Origin: CAVZCC01 sp963773765
GTDB taxonomy: Bacteria > Actinomycetota > Acidimicrobiia > Acidimicrobiales > Microtrichaceae
Direction of reading: 5' to 3'
Length of the DNA stretch: 64,000 nt
NCBI GenBank assembly: GCA_963773765.1
Contig: CAVZCC010000005.1
Coordinates: forward strand, 794,489 to 858,488
Shown here: positions 27,571 to 34,436 of the stretch, one piece after another
Layout: the number at the start of each line of letters is the position of its first letter
Numbering within the stretch: the stretch's first letter is position 1
The notes under the pieces: generated by a model
The model's database searches: none
What the model was told of the DNA's origin: nothing
The model's input: the letters and a program-made list of their open reading frames with translations, nothing else
Position numbers and translations under genes: made by a program

Positions 27571-27712
27571 CCGCACCCACATCCTCAGGAGGCGGCCAGG
27601 CGATCTGCGGCACACCGCAGGTTCCGCTGAGAGCTGCTGCCTTCCGGCCCTGACCCGATTCACGGGCTGCGATTGCACAGGACCCGGCCGCCACCTGAGG
27701 ACGCAGGTGCCC
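27571..27712 (-). ncRNA. ffs: Signal recognition particle RNA (4.5S-like)
   Basis: Minus-strand RNA with the universal SRP apical motif (GTCAGGGCCGGAAGGCAGCAGC), preceded by CCCGTGAATC as in actinobacterial 4.5S RNA. The base stem is long: 27686-27700 pairs with 27583-27597 (GGCGGCC and CCTCAGG are both perfectly matched), and the pairing can extend through GCACC/GGTGC to about 138 nt in total. It scaffolds Ffh for co-translational membrane targeting. Ends are set by the stem. Confidence 0.92.
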
Positions 27713-27734
27713 GGTCAGGCTATCGTGCCCGCTC

Positions 27735-27819
27735 GGAGACGTGCGAGAGCGGCCGAATCGGCACGCTTGGAAAGCGTGTGTGGGGAAACTCACCGTGGGT
27801 TCGAATCCCACCGTCTCCG
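27735..27819 (+). tRNA. tRNA-Ser (anticodon GGA)
   Basis: Acceptor GGAGACG/CGTCTCC, anticodon GGA at 27769-27771 in loop TTGGAAA, class II long variable arm and T-loop GGTTCGAATCC. Discriminator G; CCA appears not to be encoded. A TATCGT box at 27721-27726 is a likely -10. A hairpin with a T-run follows. Confidence 0.97.
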
Positions 27820-27824
27820 CCGCT

Positions 27825-27859
27825 CGGCCCGTCCCCGACCACCGGGGGCGGGCCGTTTT
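27825..27859 (+). terminator. Rho-independent terminator after tRNA-Ser(GGA)
   Basis: Stem CGGCCCG/CGGGCCG extended by CCCCG/CGGGG with a short loop, followed by TTTT (27856-27859). Confidence 0.8.
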
Positions 27860-27917
27860 CCGTCCCTGGGTCCGTCGCCACCGGGGCCGGACCGTTCCCG
27901 GGCTACGGTCCCCGCCG

Positions 27918-28421
27918 ATGCCCCACACCCTGCCCGACGATCCCCGCCACGAGGAGTGGATGGACCTGGCCCTGGCCCAGGCCGCCGTGGCCGGCGCGGC
28001 GGGGGACGTGCCGATCGGCGCCGTGGTGGTCCAGGTCCCCGGCGACGCAGGCGCGATCGCGACCGGCACCGCCACGGTCCTGGCCGCCCGCCACAACGAG
28101 CGGGAGGAAACGGGCGACCCGACCGCGCACGCGGAGGTCCTGGCCCTGCGCGATGCCGCGGCCGCGCTGGGCCGGTGGCGTCTGGACGACTGCATCCTGG
28201 TGGTGACCCTGGAGCCGTGCCCCATGTGCGCAGGGGCGCTGTGGGCGGCGCGCATCGGCGGGGTGGTGTTCGGCGCGGAGAACACCGAGGCCGGGGCGCT
28301 GGGCACGCTGTACCACCTGGGCCAGGACCCCCGGCTGAACCACGAGTTCCCGGTCCGGGCCCGGGTCGGTGCCGACCAGGGCGCCCGGCTGCTCCGGGAG
28401 TTCTTCGCCGACCGGCGCTGA
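27918..28421 (+). CDS. tadA: tRNA-specific adenosine deaminase TadA
   Basis: 167 residues. Zinc deaminase motifs H71-A-E73 (TAHAEVLAL) and P-C101-P-M-C104 (LEPCPMCAGA) are intact, and DVPIGAVVV and ARHNEREETGDPTAHAE are TadA-specific. It makes inosine at A34 of tRNA-Arg(ACG). A TACGGT box (27904-27909) ends eight bases before ATG 27918, so the gene probably has its own leaderless promoter. Confidence 0.94.
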   Translation: MPHTLPDDPRHEEWMDLALAQAAVAGAAGDVPIGAVVVQVPGDAGAIATGTATVLAARHNEREETGDPTAHAEVLALRDAAAALGRWRLDDCILVVTLEPCPMCAGALWAARIGGVVFGAENTEAGALGTLYHLGQDPRLNHEFPVRARVGADQGARLLREFFADRR

Positions 28422-28485
28422 CGGAGGACCGCTCCCTGGCCAGCCCGTCCGTCATGGACCCGGGACGGTCGGGAAGACTGCGGCC

Positions 28486-29373
28486 ATGATCACGAGCGAG
28501 ACACTGGTCGACGGCTGCACCTTCACCGAGGACCCACGATGGCGCGGTGACCGCCTGTGGTTCAGCGACTTCTACGCCCATGAGGTCCACTCCGTGGGCA
28601 TGGACGGCGACGACCGGGTGGAGGTCTCGTTGGACGACCAGCCCTCCGGGCTGGGCTGGCTGCCCGACGGCCGGCTGCTCATCGTGTCCATGACGGAGCG
28701 GAAGGTCCTCCGCCGGGAGCCGGACGGCACCCTGGTGGACCACGCCGACCTGTCCGACATCGCCACGTACTGGTGCAACGACATGCTGGTGGACCCACGG
28801 GGCCGGGCCTACGTCGGACACTTCGGCTTCGACCTGGACGCGTTCCTGGCCGAGCACGGCGAGGCGGGCGTGCTGGCCGATCCCGGCCCGCCACGGGCCC
28901 ATGTGATCCTGGTCCACCCGAACGGCGCGTTCGAGGTGGCGGCGGACGACATGCGGTTCCCGAACGGCACGGTGCTGACGCCCGACGGACGAACCCTCAT
29001 CGTGGCCGAGACCCTGGCGCTCCGCCTCACCGCGTTCGACGTGGCCGACGACGGGAGGCTGTCCAACCGCCGGGTCTGGGCCGACCTGTCCGCCGAACTG
29101 GTGGCTCCCGACGGCATCTGCCTGGACGCCGAGGGCGCAGTCTGGGTGGCCAACGCCGTGGGGTCGACCTGCCTGCGGGTGCTGGAGGGCGGAGAGATCG
29201 TGGACCGGGCGCTGTTCCAGCAGAACGTGTTCGCCTGCACCCTCGGTGGCCCGGACGGGACCACCCTGTTCGGCTGCACCGCACCGGACTCCAACGCGGA
29301 CCATCGCACCGGGGGACGCCAGGCCCGTATCGAGGTGGCCACGGTGGCCGTCCCCGGTGCGGGATCACCCTGA
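28486..29373 (+). CDS. SMP-30/gluconolactonase family protein
   Basis: 295 residues, six-bladed beta-propeller. Metal-ligand positions fit E15 (GCTFTEDPRW), the Asn of WCNDMLVDPRGRAYVG and the Asp of APDGICLDAEGAVWVAN, the usual Glu/Asn/Asp set for lactone hydrolysis. Substrate could be a sugar lactone or another ester. It converges on the unknown protein at 29399-30662. Confidence 0.9.
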   Translation: MITSETLVDGCTFTEDPRWRGDRLWFSDFYAHEVHSVGMDGDDRVEVSLDDQPSGLGWLPDGRLLIVSMTERKVLRREPDGTLVDHADLSDIATYWCNDMLVDPRGRAYVGHFGFDLDAFLAEHGEAGVLADPGPPRAHVILVHPNGAFEVAADDMRFPNGTVLTPDGRTLIVAETLALRLTAFDVADDGRLSNRRVWADLSAELVAPDGICLDAEGAVWVANAVGSTCLRVLEGGEIVDRALFQQNVFACTLGGPDGTTLFGCTAPDSNADHRTGGRQARIEVATVAVPGAGSP

Positions 29374-29398
29374 GCCCCGTGGGCCCACCCACCTGGCT

Positions 29399-30662
29399 CT
29401 ACGTCGCCACGTCCTGATCGTCCTGACCGGCCCACCACCCGACCAGGTGGGCGGCCGCGGCCAGGTGGAGGCGCGCCGCCGCCGGGGTCGGCATCGGCGG
29501 CGTCCAGGCAGGCCAGGGTGTACTTCACCACGTGGGCGTCCTGGCCGCGGGACGCAGCCGATGCCAGGGACGCCCGCAGCGAACCGTCCGGCTCCGGGCT
29601 GTGCCACACGGCGCCGGCTGCCACCGAGGGCCCGACCCGGAGGGCCTCGTCCACGGGGATGCCCGGATCGGCCGGGACCACGTCGCCATGGACCCCGAGC
29701 GCGCCCCGGGGCACGGTCCGGTCACCGAGGGACGCACGGAAACCCAGCACCTCGGTGGCGGCCACCCGGAGGGCCCGGCCCGGGTCCACCACGTCGGTCA
29801 GGGCCATGACCGCCTGGGGCATCGTCAGGGAGTGGGTCCAGCCGTAGGGCGCGGCGGCCGGTCGGTCCAGGAGCATCGACCGGGCCGCCACCCGGGCCAG
29901 GACGCGAGCGTGCAGGGCGGTGGGGCTCCCGGTGACCGGGCCCAGGCGCTCCGCCGCGATGCCCGAGGCGTCCACCCGGTCCATCGTCGGCTGGATGAAG
30001 TCACTGCCGCCACCGCCCAAGTCGACCGTGTCCGACAGCACCTGGTCCAGGGCGCCGGCATCGGGCGAGCCCGGCGGTACCTCATCGATCCAGCCGAGGT
30101 GCCAGGTCGGCCGGCGGGCCAGTTCCCGCAGCATCCCCCGCACCGGGAGCGCCGACACGCCGGTTGCCACCGCGACCCGGGGGTGGAGGTGCAGGAAGAT
30201 CGGCGCATGGCCCGCTGCGGCCAGTGACGCCAGCACCGGCGCGGCCAGGCGCCGCCGCAGCCCCACCGGCGTTGCCGTCGCGGCCAGCCACCAGCCCGCC
30301 TCGTCGACCCCGTCCAGGTCGCCGGCCCGCAGCGCGTCGGCCAGGTGGGCCGCCGCAGCCTCCTCCGAGTCGAACCGATCGGCCCGTGGCGGCCGGGCCG
30401 CCTCGACCCCCGGCCCGGACGCCTCGAACCGGTCCGCGACCGACCCCAGACGGGCCCGGGCCGCGCCGCGGTCCCGGTCATGGACCAGCGGCAGCAGGGC
30501 CGCCCGGGCCAGCAGTTCCAGGGGCGCGTGCAGCACGAACGAGTCGGCGGGCATCGCTCGGGGAACGGACAGGACGTCCGCCACCGAGCGGATCAGTTCC
30601 TGGTCGGAGCGGGCGCTAGGGCCTGGATCGCCGACGGCAGGACCTTGGGATGACCGGTGCAT
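29399..30662 (-). CDS. Unknown protein under a SoxR-type promoter (one frameshift)
   Basis: About 420 residues once one extra base near 29485 is read past; the true C-terminus is then ARLHLAAAAHLVGWWAGQDD... rather than a run-on. I do not recognise a characterised family with confidence; histidine-containing helices (FLHLHPRVAVATG, YGWTHSLTMPQAVMAL, HVVKYTLACLDAA) faintly recall questin-oxidase-like proteins. The promoter has -35 TTGACT and -10 TACGGT with a 19-base spacer holding a SoxR box, then ATG 30662 seven bases on. It is divergent from soxR and is the obvious target, suggesting a role with redox-active compounds. Confidence 0.75.
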
Positions 30663-30669
30663 GGATCGG

Positions 30670-30700
30670 ACCGTATGAGTTCAAGTTCACTTGAAGTCAA
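30670..30700 (-). promoter_or_regulatory. SoxR-activated promoter with SoxR box
   Basis: On the minus strand, -35 TTGACT (30700-30695) and -10 TACGGT (30675-30670) are 19 bases apart, the overlong spacing that MerR-family activators correct. The spacer carries the palindrome TTCAAGT-TC-ACTTGAA (30680-30695), close to the enterobacterial SoxR box. It drives the unknown gene at 29399-30662. Confidence 0.8.
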
Positions 30701-30725
30701 GACCCGTTCCCGCCACACTCCACGG

Positions 30726-31205
30726 GTGCCCCACCGCGACGACCTGCTGACCATCGGCGAACTGGCCGGACGCACCGGCCTGGCCACCTCCGCCCTCCGG
30801 TTCTACGAGGACCGCGACCTCATCCGCTCGCAGCGCACCGACGGCGGCCAACGGCGGTTCCCGCGGGAGGTCGTCCGCCGCGTCAGCTTCATCCGCGCCG
30901 CCCAGGGAGTGGGCCTGACCCTGGAGGAGATCGGAGGTGCGCTGGCCTCCCTGCCCGATGCCCGCACCCCCACGGTGGCCGACTGGGCCCGGCTGTCCCG
31001 TTCGTGGCGGCCGGTGCTGGACGAGCGCATCGCCCGCCTGGAGCTGCTGCGGGACACCCTCGACGGCTGCATCGGCTGCGGGTGCCTGTCCCTGCGCGCC
31101 TGCGCGCTCTACAACCCGGACGACGGGGCCGGTGCGCTGGGCCGCGGCCCCCGCTACCTGCTCGGCGACTCGTCGGCCGACGTGCTCTCCGGCCGCGACA
31201 CCTGA
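30726..31205 (+). CDS. soxR: Redox-sensing transcriptional activator SoxR
   Basis: 159 residues. MerR-type helix-turn-helix (LTIGELAGRTGLATSALRFYEDRDLI), dimer helix, and the SoxR [2Fe-2S] ligand set C115, C118, C120, C126 (CIGCGCLSLRAC) followed by the conserved LYNPDD. Oxidation of the cluster by redox-cycling compounds activates it. GTG 30726 keeps the whole SoxR box outside the gene; an in-frame ATG at 30675 lies inside it and is less likely. Confidence 0.95.
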   Translation: MPHRDDLLTIGELAGRTGLATSALRFYEDRDLIRSQRTDGGQRRFPREVVRRVSFIRAAQGVGLTLEEIGGALASLPDARTPTVADWARLSRSWRPVLDERIARLELLRDTLDGCIGCGCLSLRACALYNPDDGAGALGRGPRYLLGDSSADVLSGRDT

Positions 31206-31262
31206 GCGCGCCCACGGAACCGCATGTGATCGGCGCCGTGACCCACGGCTAACGTCGCACCC

Positions 31263-31349
31263 GGAGAGTTGCCAGAGCGGACGAATGGGACGGTCTCGAA
31301 AACCGTTGAGGCTTCACGGTCTCCGAGGGTTCGAATCCCTCACTCTCCG
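31263..31349 (+). tRNA. tRNA-Ser (anticodon CGA)
   Basis: Acceptor GGAGAGT/ACTCTCC, anticodon CGA at 31297-31299, long variable arm, T-loop GGTTCGAATCC. TAACGT at 31250-31255 is a likely -10. Second serine tRNA of the window. Confidence 0.97.
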
Positions 31350-31356
31350 CCAGGAG

Positions 31357-31392
31357 CGGAACCCCTGCCCGTGCAGGGGTTCCGTCCGTTTT
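31357..31392 (+). terminator. Rho-independent terminator after tRNA-Ser(CGA)
   Basis: Perfect 12-bp stem CGGAACCCCTGC/GCAGGGGTTCCG with loop CCGT, followed by TCCGTTTT. Confidence 0.88.
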
Positions 31393-31415
31393 CGGCGCAG
31401 TGCCCGACCGGGCCG

Positions 31416-31661
31416 TCACCACCGGCACTGGGGCCGGACACCGAATCGCGCCAGGACCAACGACGCAGGGCAGGCCCGGACCAGGACGTAGGCCCACTGG
31501 CTGACGCCGACGAATGCGGTCAGCAGCAGGAACCACGGGCTGACCGCGGCGGCGAGCAGGGCACCCAACAGGGTGACGGTCCCCGCCATGGCGAAGAGCA
31601 CGCGTTCCATGGGCCACCGTGTGGCCGGCTCCGTGGTCGGTGGCGGTGAGTCGGTTCGCAT
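31416..31661 (-). CDS. DUF2892 small membrane protein
   Basis: 81 residues with two hydrophobic helices (VLFAMAGTVTLLGALLAAAV and WFLLLTAFVGVSQWAYVLV), the DUF2892/YgaP-like layout. A C-terminal Cys-Pro (RACPASLVL) is typical. Such proteins accompany rhodaneses and persulfide or copper stress genes. Its promoter overlaps two CsoR-type operators, so copper or sulfane-sulfur control by an unlinked CsoR/CstR is expected. No partner gene is adjacent. Confidence 0.85.
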   Translation of the reverse strand: MRTDSPPPTTEPATRWPMERVLFAMAGTVTLLGALLAAAVSPWFLLLTAFVGVSQWAYVLVRACPASLVLARFGVRPQCRW

Positions 31662-31693
31662 GTCACGTCCTTCGCTCGGGGAACACGAGCGGC

Positions 31694-31740
31694 ACTGTAC
31701 TTATACCCCATAGGGTATGCAAGCGATACCCCTTGGGGTA
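31694..31740 (-). promoter_or_regulatory. Promoter with two CsoR/CstR-type operators
   Basis: Reading left: -35 TTGCAT (31722-31717), 17-base spacer, -10 TACAGT (31699-31694). Two GC-box palindromes lie over and upstream of it: ATACCC-CATA-GGGTAT (31703-31718) and TACCCC-TT-GGGGTA (31727-31740), the CsoR-family form. Confidence 0.75.
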
Positions 31741-31761
31741 CTTCGACGCCAGGCGACGTCC

Positions 31762-32091
31762 TCAGAAGTCCGTGCGGTAGAGCTCGTCGAAGTGGCAGTA
31801 CTCGGGCTCGCCGTCCACCACCTCGCGGAGGCGGGCCGCGAACGCCTGGGTCTCCGGACGCCGGTTGTTGCGATCGGCCTCGTCCGCGGCGGACACGTCC
31901 GGGTCGATCACGCCGAAGTCGGCGATGAGCACGTACCGGCCGGGATGGTCACGGTCGCAGAGGAGCCGCGTTCCCATGTAGCCGGTGATGTCACCGGTGG
32001 CCTGGGCCAGGTCCCACTGGGTGAGCATGTCGATGATCCGTGCCGGGTCGGCGCACCGGACGGTGATCGTCTGGCTGAAGTTCGGGTTCAT
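31762..32091 (-). CDS. Small alpha/beta protein, antibiotic-monooxygenase-like
   Basis: 109 residues. FSQTITVRCADPARIIDMLTQWD... GYMGTRLLCDRDHPGRYVLIADF... ETQAFAARLREVVDG follows the strand-helix-strand order of ferredoxin-like dimeric ABM-type domains (small monooxygenases, heme-degrading or simply structural). No definite catalytic residue is visible. ATG 32091 overlaps the stop of the Coq4-like gene by four bases, so the two are co-translated and probably cooperate. Confidence 0.7.
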   Translation of the reverse strand: MNPNFSQTITVRCADPARIIDMLTQWDLAQATGDITGYMGTRLLCDRDHPGRYVLIADFGVIDPDVSAADEADRNNRRPETQAFAARLREVVDGEPEYCHFDELYRTDF

Positions 32092-33236
32092 GGGATCGCT
32101 CCTCGACGCTCGGCGTACACCTGCCGCTGCAGCTCCGACATGCCGGCCGGGTCGAACAGGCCGACGGAACCGCTCTCGACGGCGTCGGGCGACTTGGCCG
32201 GCACTCCCAGCATCTCCCGGACCTCGTCGACCGGCAGGTGGGCCAGCAGGTGGTAGTCGACCTCGAACAGGTCCGTGCCGTAGGTGTCGCACACCACCTT
32301 GCCGCGGCGGATGGCGTCGGCGACACGGCGGTGCATGCCGGGGGCCTGGACATTGCGCTCGTCCACGTTGCGGTCGAAGAACCCGGTGGTCGGGATGTAT
32401 CCGGTCTCGAAGAGCCCGATCAGCGTGGCGAGCCAGGCGAACCCCTTGGGGTCGGGATCGGCCCGACCGATGAAGGCGAACACCTCGAGCTCACCCTTGA
32501 GGTTCGTGCCGAAGTCGGCGAGCACGTGCACCATGTCGTGCTGGGCCAGGTACTCCGGCGCTCCCCCGGGTGTTCCCGGGAGCGCGAAGCCACGGCTGTC
32601 GTACATCTCCCACACGGCGTGGCCGAGGGTGCCGGGCGGGAGCTCCCCGAAGGCCCGCCACCTCCCGGCCAGGTCCGGATCGACCTGCGCCGGCTCGAAC
32701 GCGGCCGGCGCGGATCGCCCCGGTCGGGGCACGGGTGGAGCCGCCTCGTCACCTGCCCCCTGGACGTGGTCGACGAAGCCGTTGCGTTGCAGGTCCATCC
32801 AGGCCAACCCGTAGGCACCCTGGGCGTAGCGCCGGGCCACGCGCACGAAGTCGTCCCGGACCCCCAGCGCCTCCGCATAGGTGGCCACCCGATGGGCGAC
32901 GACGGTCGGGATCGGCCGCAGCACGAGCTCACCCAGCACCATGTGGTGGACGATCCGCTGCCGGTAGGCCAGGCCACGGTCCGCCAGGGCGTCGGCCAGG
33001 TCGTCCGGGCCGAGGGCGTCGAGCGACCGGTAGTCGACCTCCGAGCCGGTCAGGGCGGCGGTGACCGCGCCGAGCAGGTCCACCTGGACGTCGGTGAGGC
33101 CGGTGGGTGGAGCCACCGCGGTGGCGATCCCGCGGGCGACGAGCAGGACGAACCCGCCATCGTCATCGGAGGCTCCGCTGGGCCCAGCCACCGCACGACC
33201 CCCCTCGCTCGATCCCGGTGTGCCCGTCCTGGTCAC
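32088..33236 (-). CDS. Coq4-like metal-site protein
   Basis: 382 residues. The C-terminal two thirds resemble the Coq4 family and carry the exact Coq4 zinc motif H233-D234-x-x-H237-x11-E249 (HDMVHVLADFGTNLKGE). The N-terminal region (about residues 28-150) is helical and TerB-like. Eukaryotic Coq4 acts on the ubiquinone ring precursor; actinobacteria make menaquinone, so the substrate here must differ or be unknown. A TAGATT box lies ten bases before GTG 33236. Overlaps the following small gene. Confidence 0.7.
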   Translation of the reverse strand: MTRTGTPGSSEGGRAVAGPSGASDDDGGFVLLVARGIATAVAPPTGLTDVQVDLLGAVTAALTGSEVDYRSLDALGPDDLADALADRGLAYRQRIVHHMVLGELVLRPIPTVVAHRVATYAEALGVRDDFVRVARRYAQGAYGLAWMDLQRNGFVDHVQGAGDEAAPPVPRPGRSAPAAFEPAQVDPDLAGRWRAFGELPPGTLGHAVWEMYDSRGFALPGTPGGAPEYLAQHDMVHVLADFGTNLKGELEVFAFIGRADPDPKGFAWLATLIGLFETGYIPTTGFFDRNVDERNVQAPGMHRRVADAIRRGKVVCDTYGTDLFEVDYHLLAHLPVDEVREMLGVPAKSPDAVESGSVGLFDPAGMSELQRQVYAERRGAIP

Positions 33237-33323
33237 GCCACCCGAGAATCTAGCGACCGGCCGCCGCCCGTTCTCAGGGGACCGGGCCGTCCCGGGTGAC
33301 CGGGCGTCCCAGGTGAGGCAGCC

Positions 33324-34346
33324 TCAGATGACACCGCCGGCCAGCAGGGCGACCGCGATGGCGGCCACGCCGAAGCGGTACCAGGCGAAGATCGACAGGT
33401 CGTGACGCTCCAGGTAGGTGATGAGCCACCTGATGGCGAGCACCGCCGCGACGAAGGCGAACAGCGCCCCGATGAGTGGGTTGATGACGCCGAACTGGTC
33501 CACCAGCGTCCCGCCGTCCTTCACCAGCTTGAAGGCGGTGGCGGCCGACAGCGTGGCGAAGCCCAGCAGGAAGCAGAACTCCACCGCGGCGGGCATCGCC
33601 ACTCCCACCAGGAGCGCCCCCAGGATGGTGGCGAGCGACCGGCTGGTGCCGGGCCACAGCGCGACGCACTGGGCCAGGCCGATGATGAGGGCCTGGCGGT
33701 ACGTGATGGCTGCGAGGGGGTTGTGGCCCACCTCGGCCTGCACGCCACGGTCGGGGATCCGGCCCGAGCGCTCCAGCACCAGGATCAGCACGCCGCCTGC
33801 GATCCAGGCCGCCACGATGGGCCAGGGGCCGAACAGCGCGTCCTCGATCGCGTTGTCGAACAGCACCCCCAGGATCGCGGCGGGCAGGAAGGCGATGACC
33901 AGGGTGACCAGCAGGTGGAGGCCGTCGGGGTTCTTGCCGAACAGGCCCATCACCATGTCCCGGAAGCGCTTCCAGAACAGCCCGAGCACCGCCAGGATGG
34001 CCCCGAACTGGATGGCGATGGCGTAGGTGTTGACGGCCTCCAGGCCGGCGCTGCCCTCCTGGTCGGGGAGGCCCAGGAGCCGGGACACCACCAGCAGGTG
34101 ACCGGTGGAGGAGATCGGCAGGTACTCGGTGATCCCCTCGACGATGCCCAGGATCGCGGCCTGCCACCAGGACAGCAGCTCCTCGGTCGACGAGGAGGCG
34201 GCGCGGGCCAGTGCCGCCGCGTCGGCCGGCCGGGCCAGCGCGAGCACCGCGACGGCGGCCAGGGACAACGAGGCGACCACCCGGAATCGGGGCGTGATGC
34301 GGGACGACAGGTCCCCCCTGCGCAGGAGCATCCGGACAGCTTGCAC
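33324..34346 (-). CDS. uppP: Undecaprenyl-diphosphatase
   Basis: 340 residues, polytopic. Both BacA/UppP motifs are present: GIVEGITEYLPISSTGH and PGTSRS (WPGTSRSLATILGALLVG). It recycles undecaprenyl pyrophosphate to the lipid carrier for peptidoglycan and confers bacitracin resistance. An extra N-terminal hydrophobic segment of about 45 residues precedes the usual start, longer than the typical 270-residue enzyme; an internal start is possible. Confidence 0.94.
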   Translation of the reverse strand: MQAVRMLLRRGDLSSRITPRFRVVASLSLAAVAVLALARPADAAALARAASSSTEELLSWWQAAILGIVEGITEYLPISSTGHLLVVSRLLGLPDQEGSAGLEAVNTYAIAIQFGAILAVLGLFWKRFRDMVMGLFGKNPDGLHLLVTLVIAFLPAAILGVLFDNAIEDALFGPWPIVAAWIAGGVLILVLERSGRIPDRGVQAEVGHNPLAAITYRQALIIGLAQCVALWPGTSRSLATILGALLVGVAMPAAVEFCFLLGFATLSAATAFKLVKDGGTLVDQFGVINPLIGALFAFVAAVLAIRWLITYLERHDLSIFAWYRFGVAAIAVALLAGGVI

Positions 34347-34436
34347 CCCGGTCCCGGCCCGGCCAACTCCACCGACCCGCCGGACGGGCGGGGGCGAGGG
34401 CGGCCGGGACCCGCCACAGCACTACCCTCGACCCTC

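Noticed and set aside
30675..30725. ATG 30675 as the soxR start.
   Set aside because: It would place the whole SoxR box inside the coding region; GTG 30726 gives the usual N-terminus.
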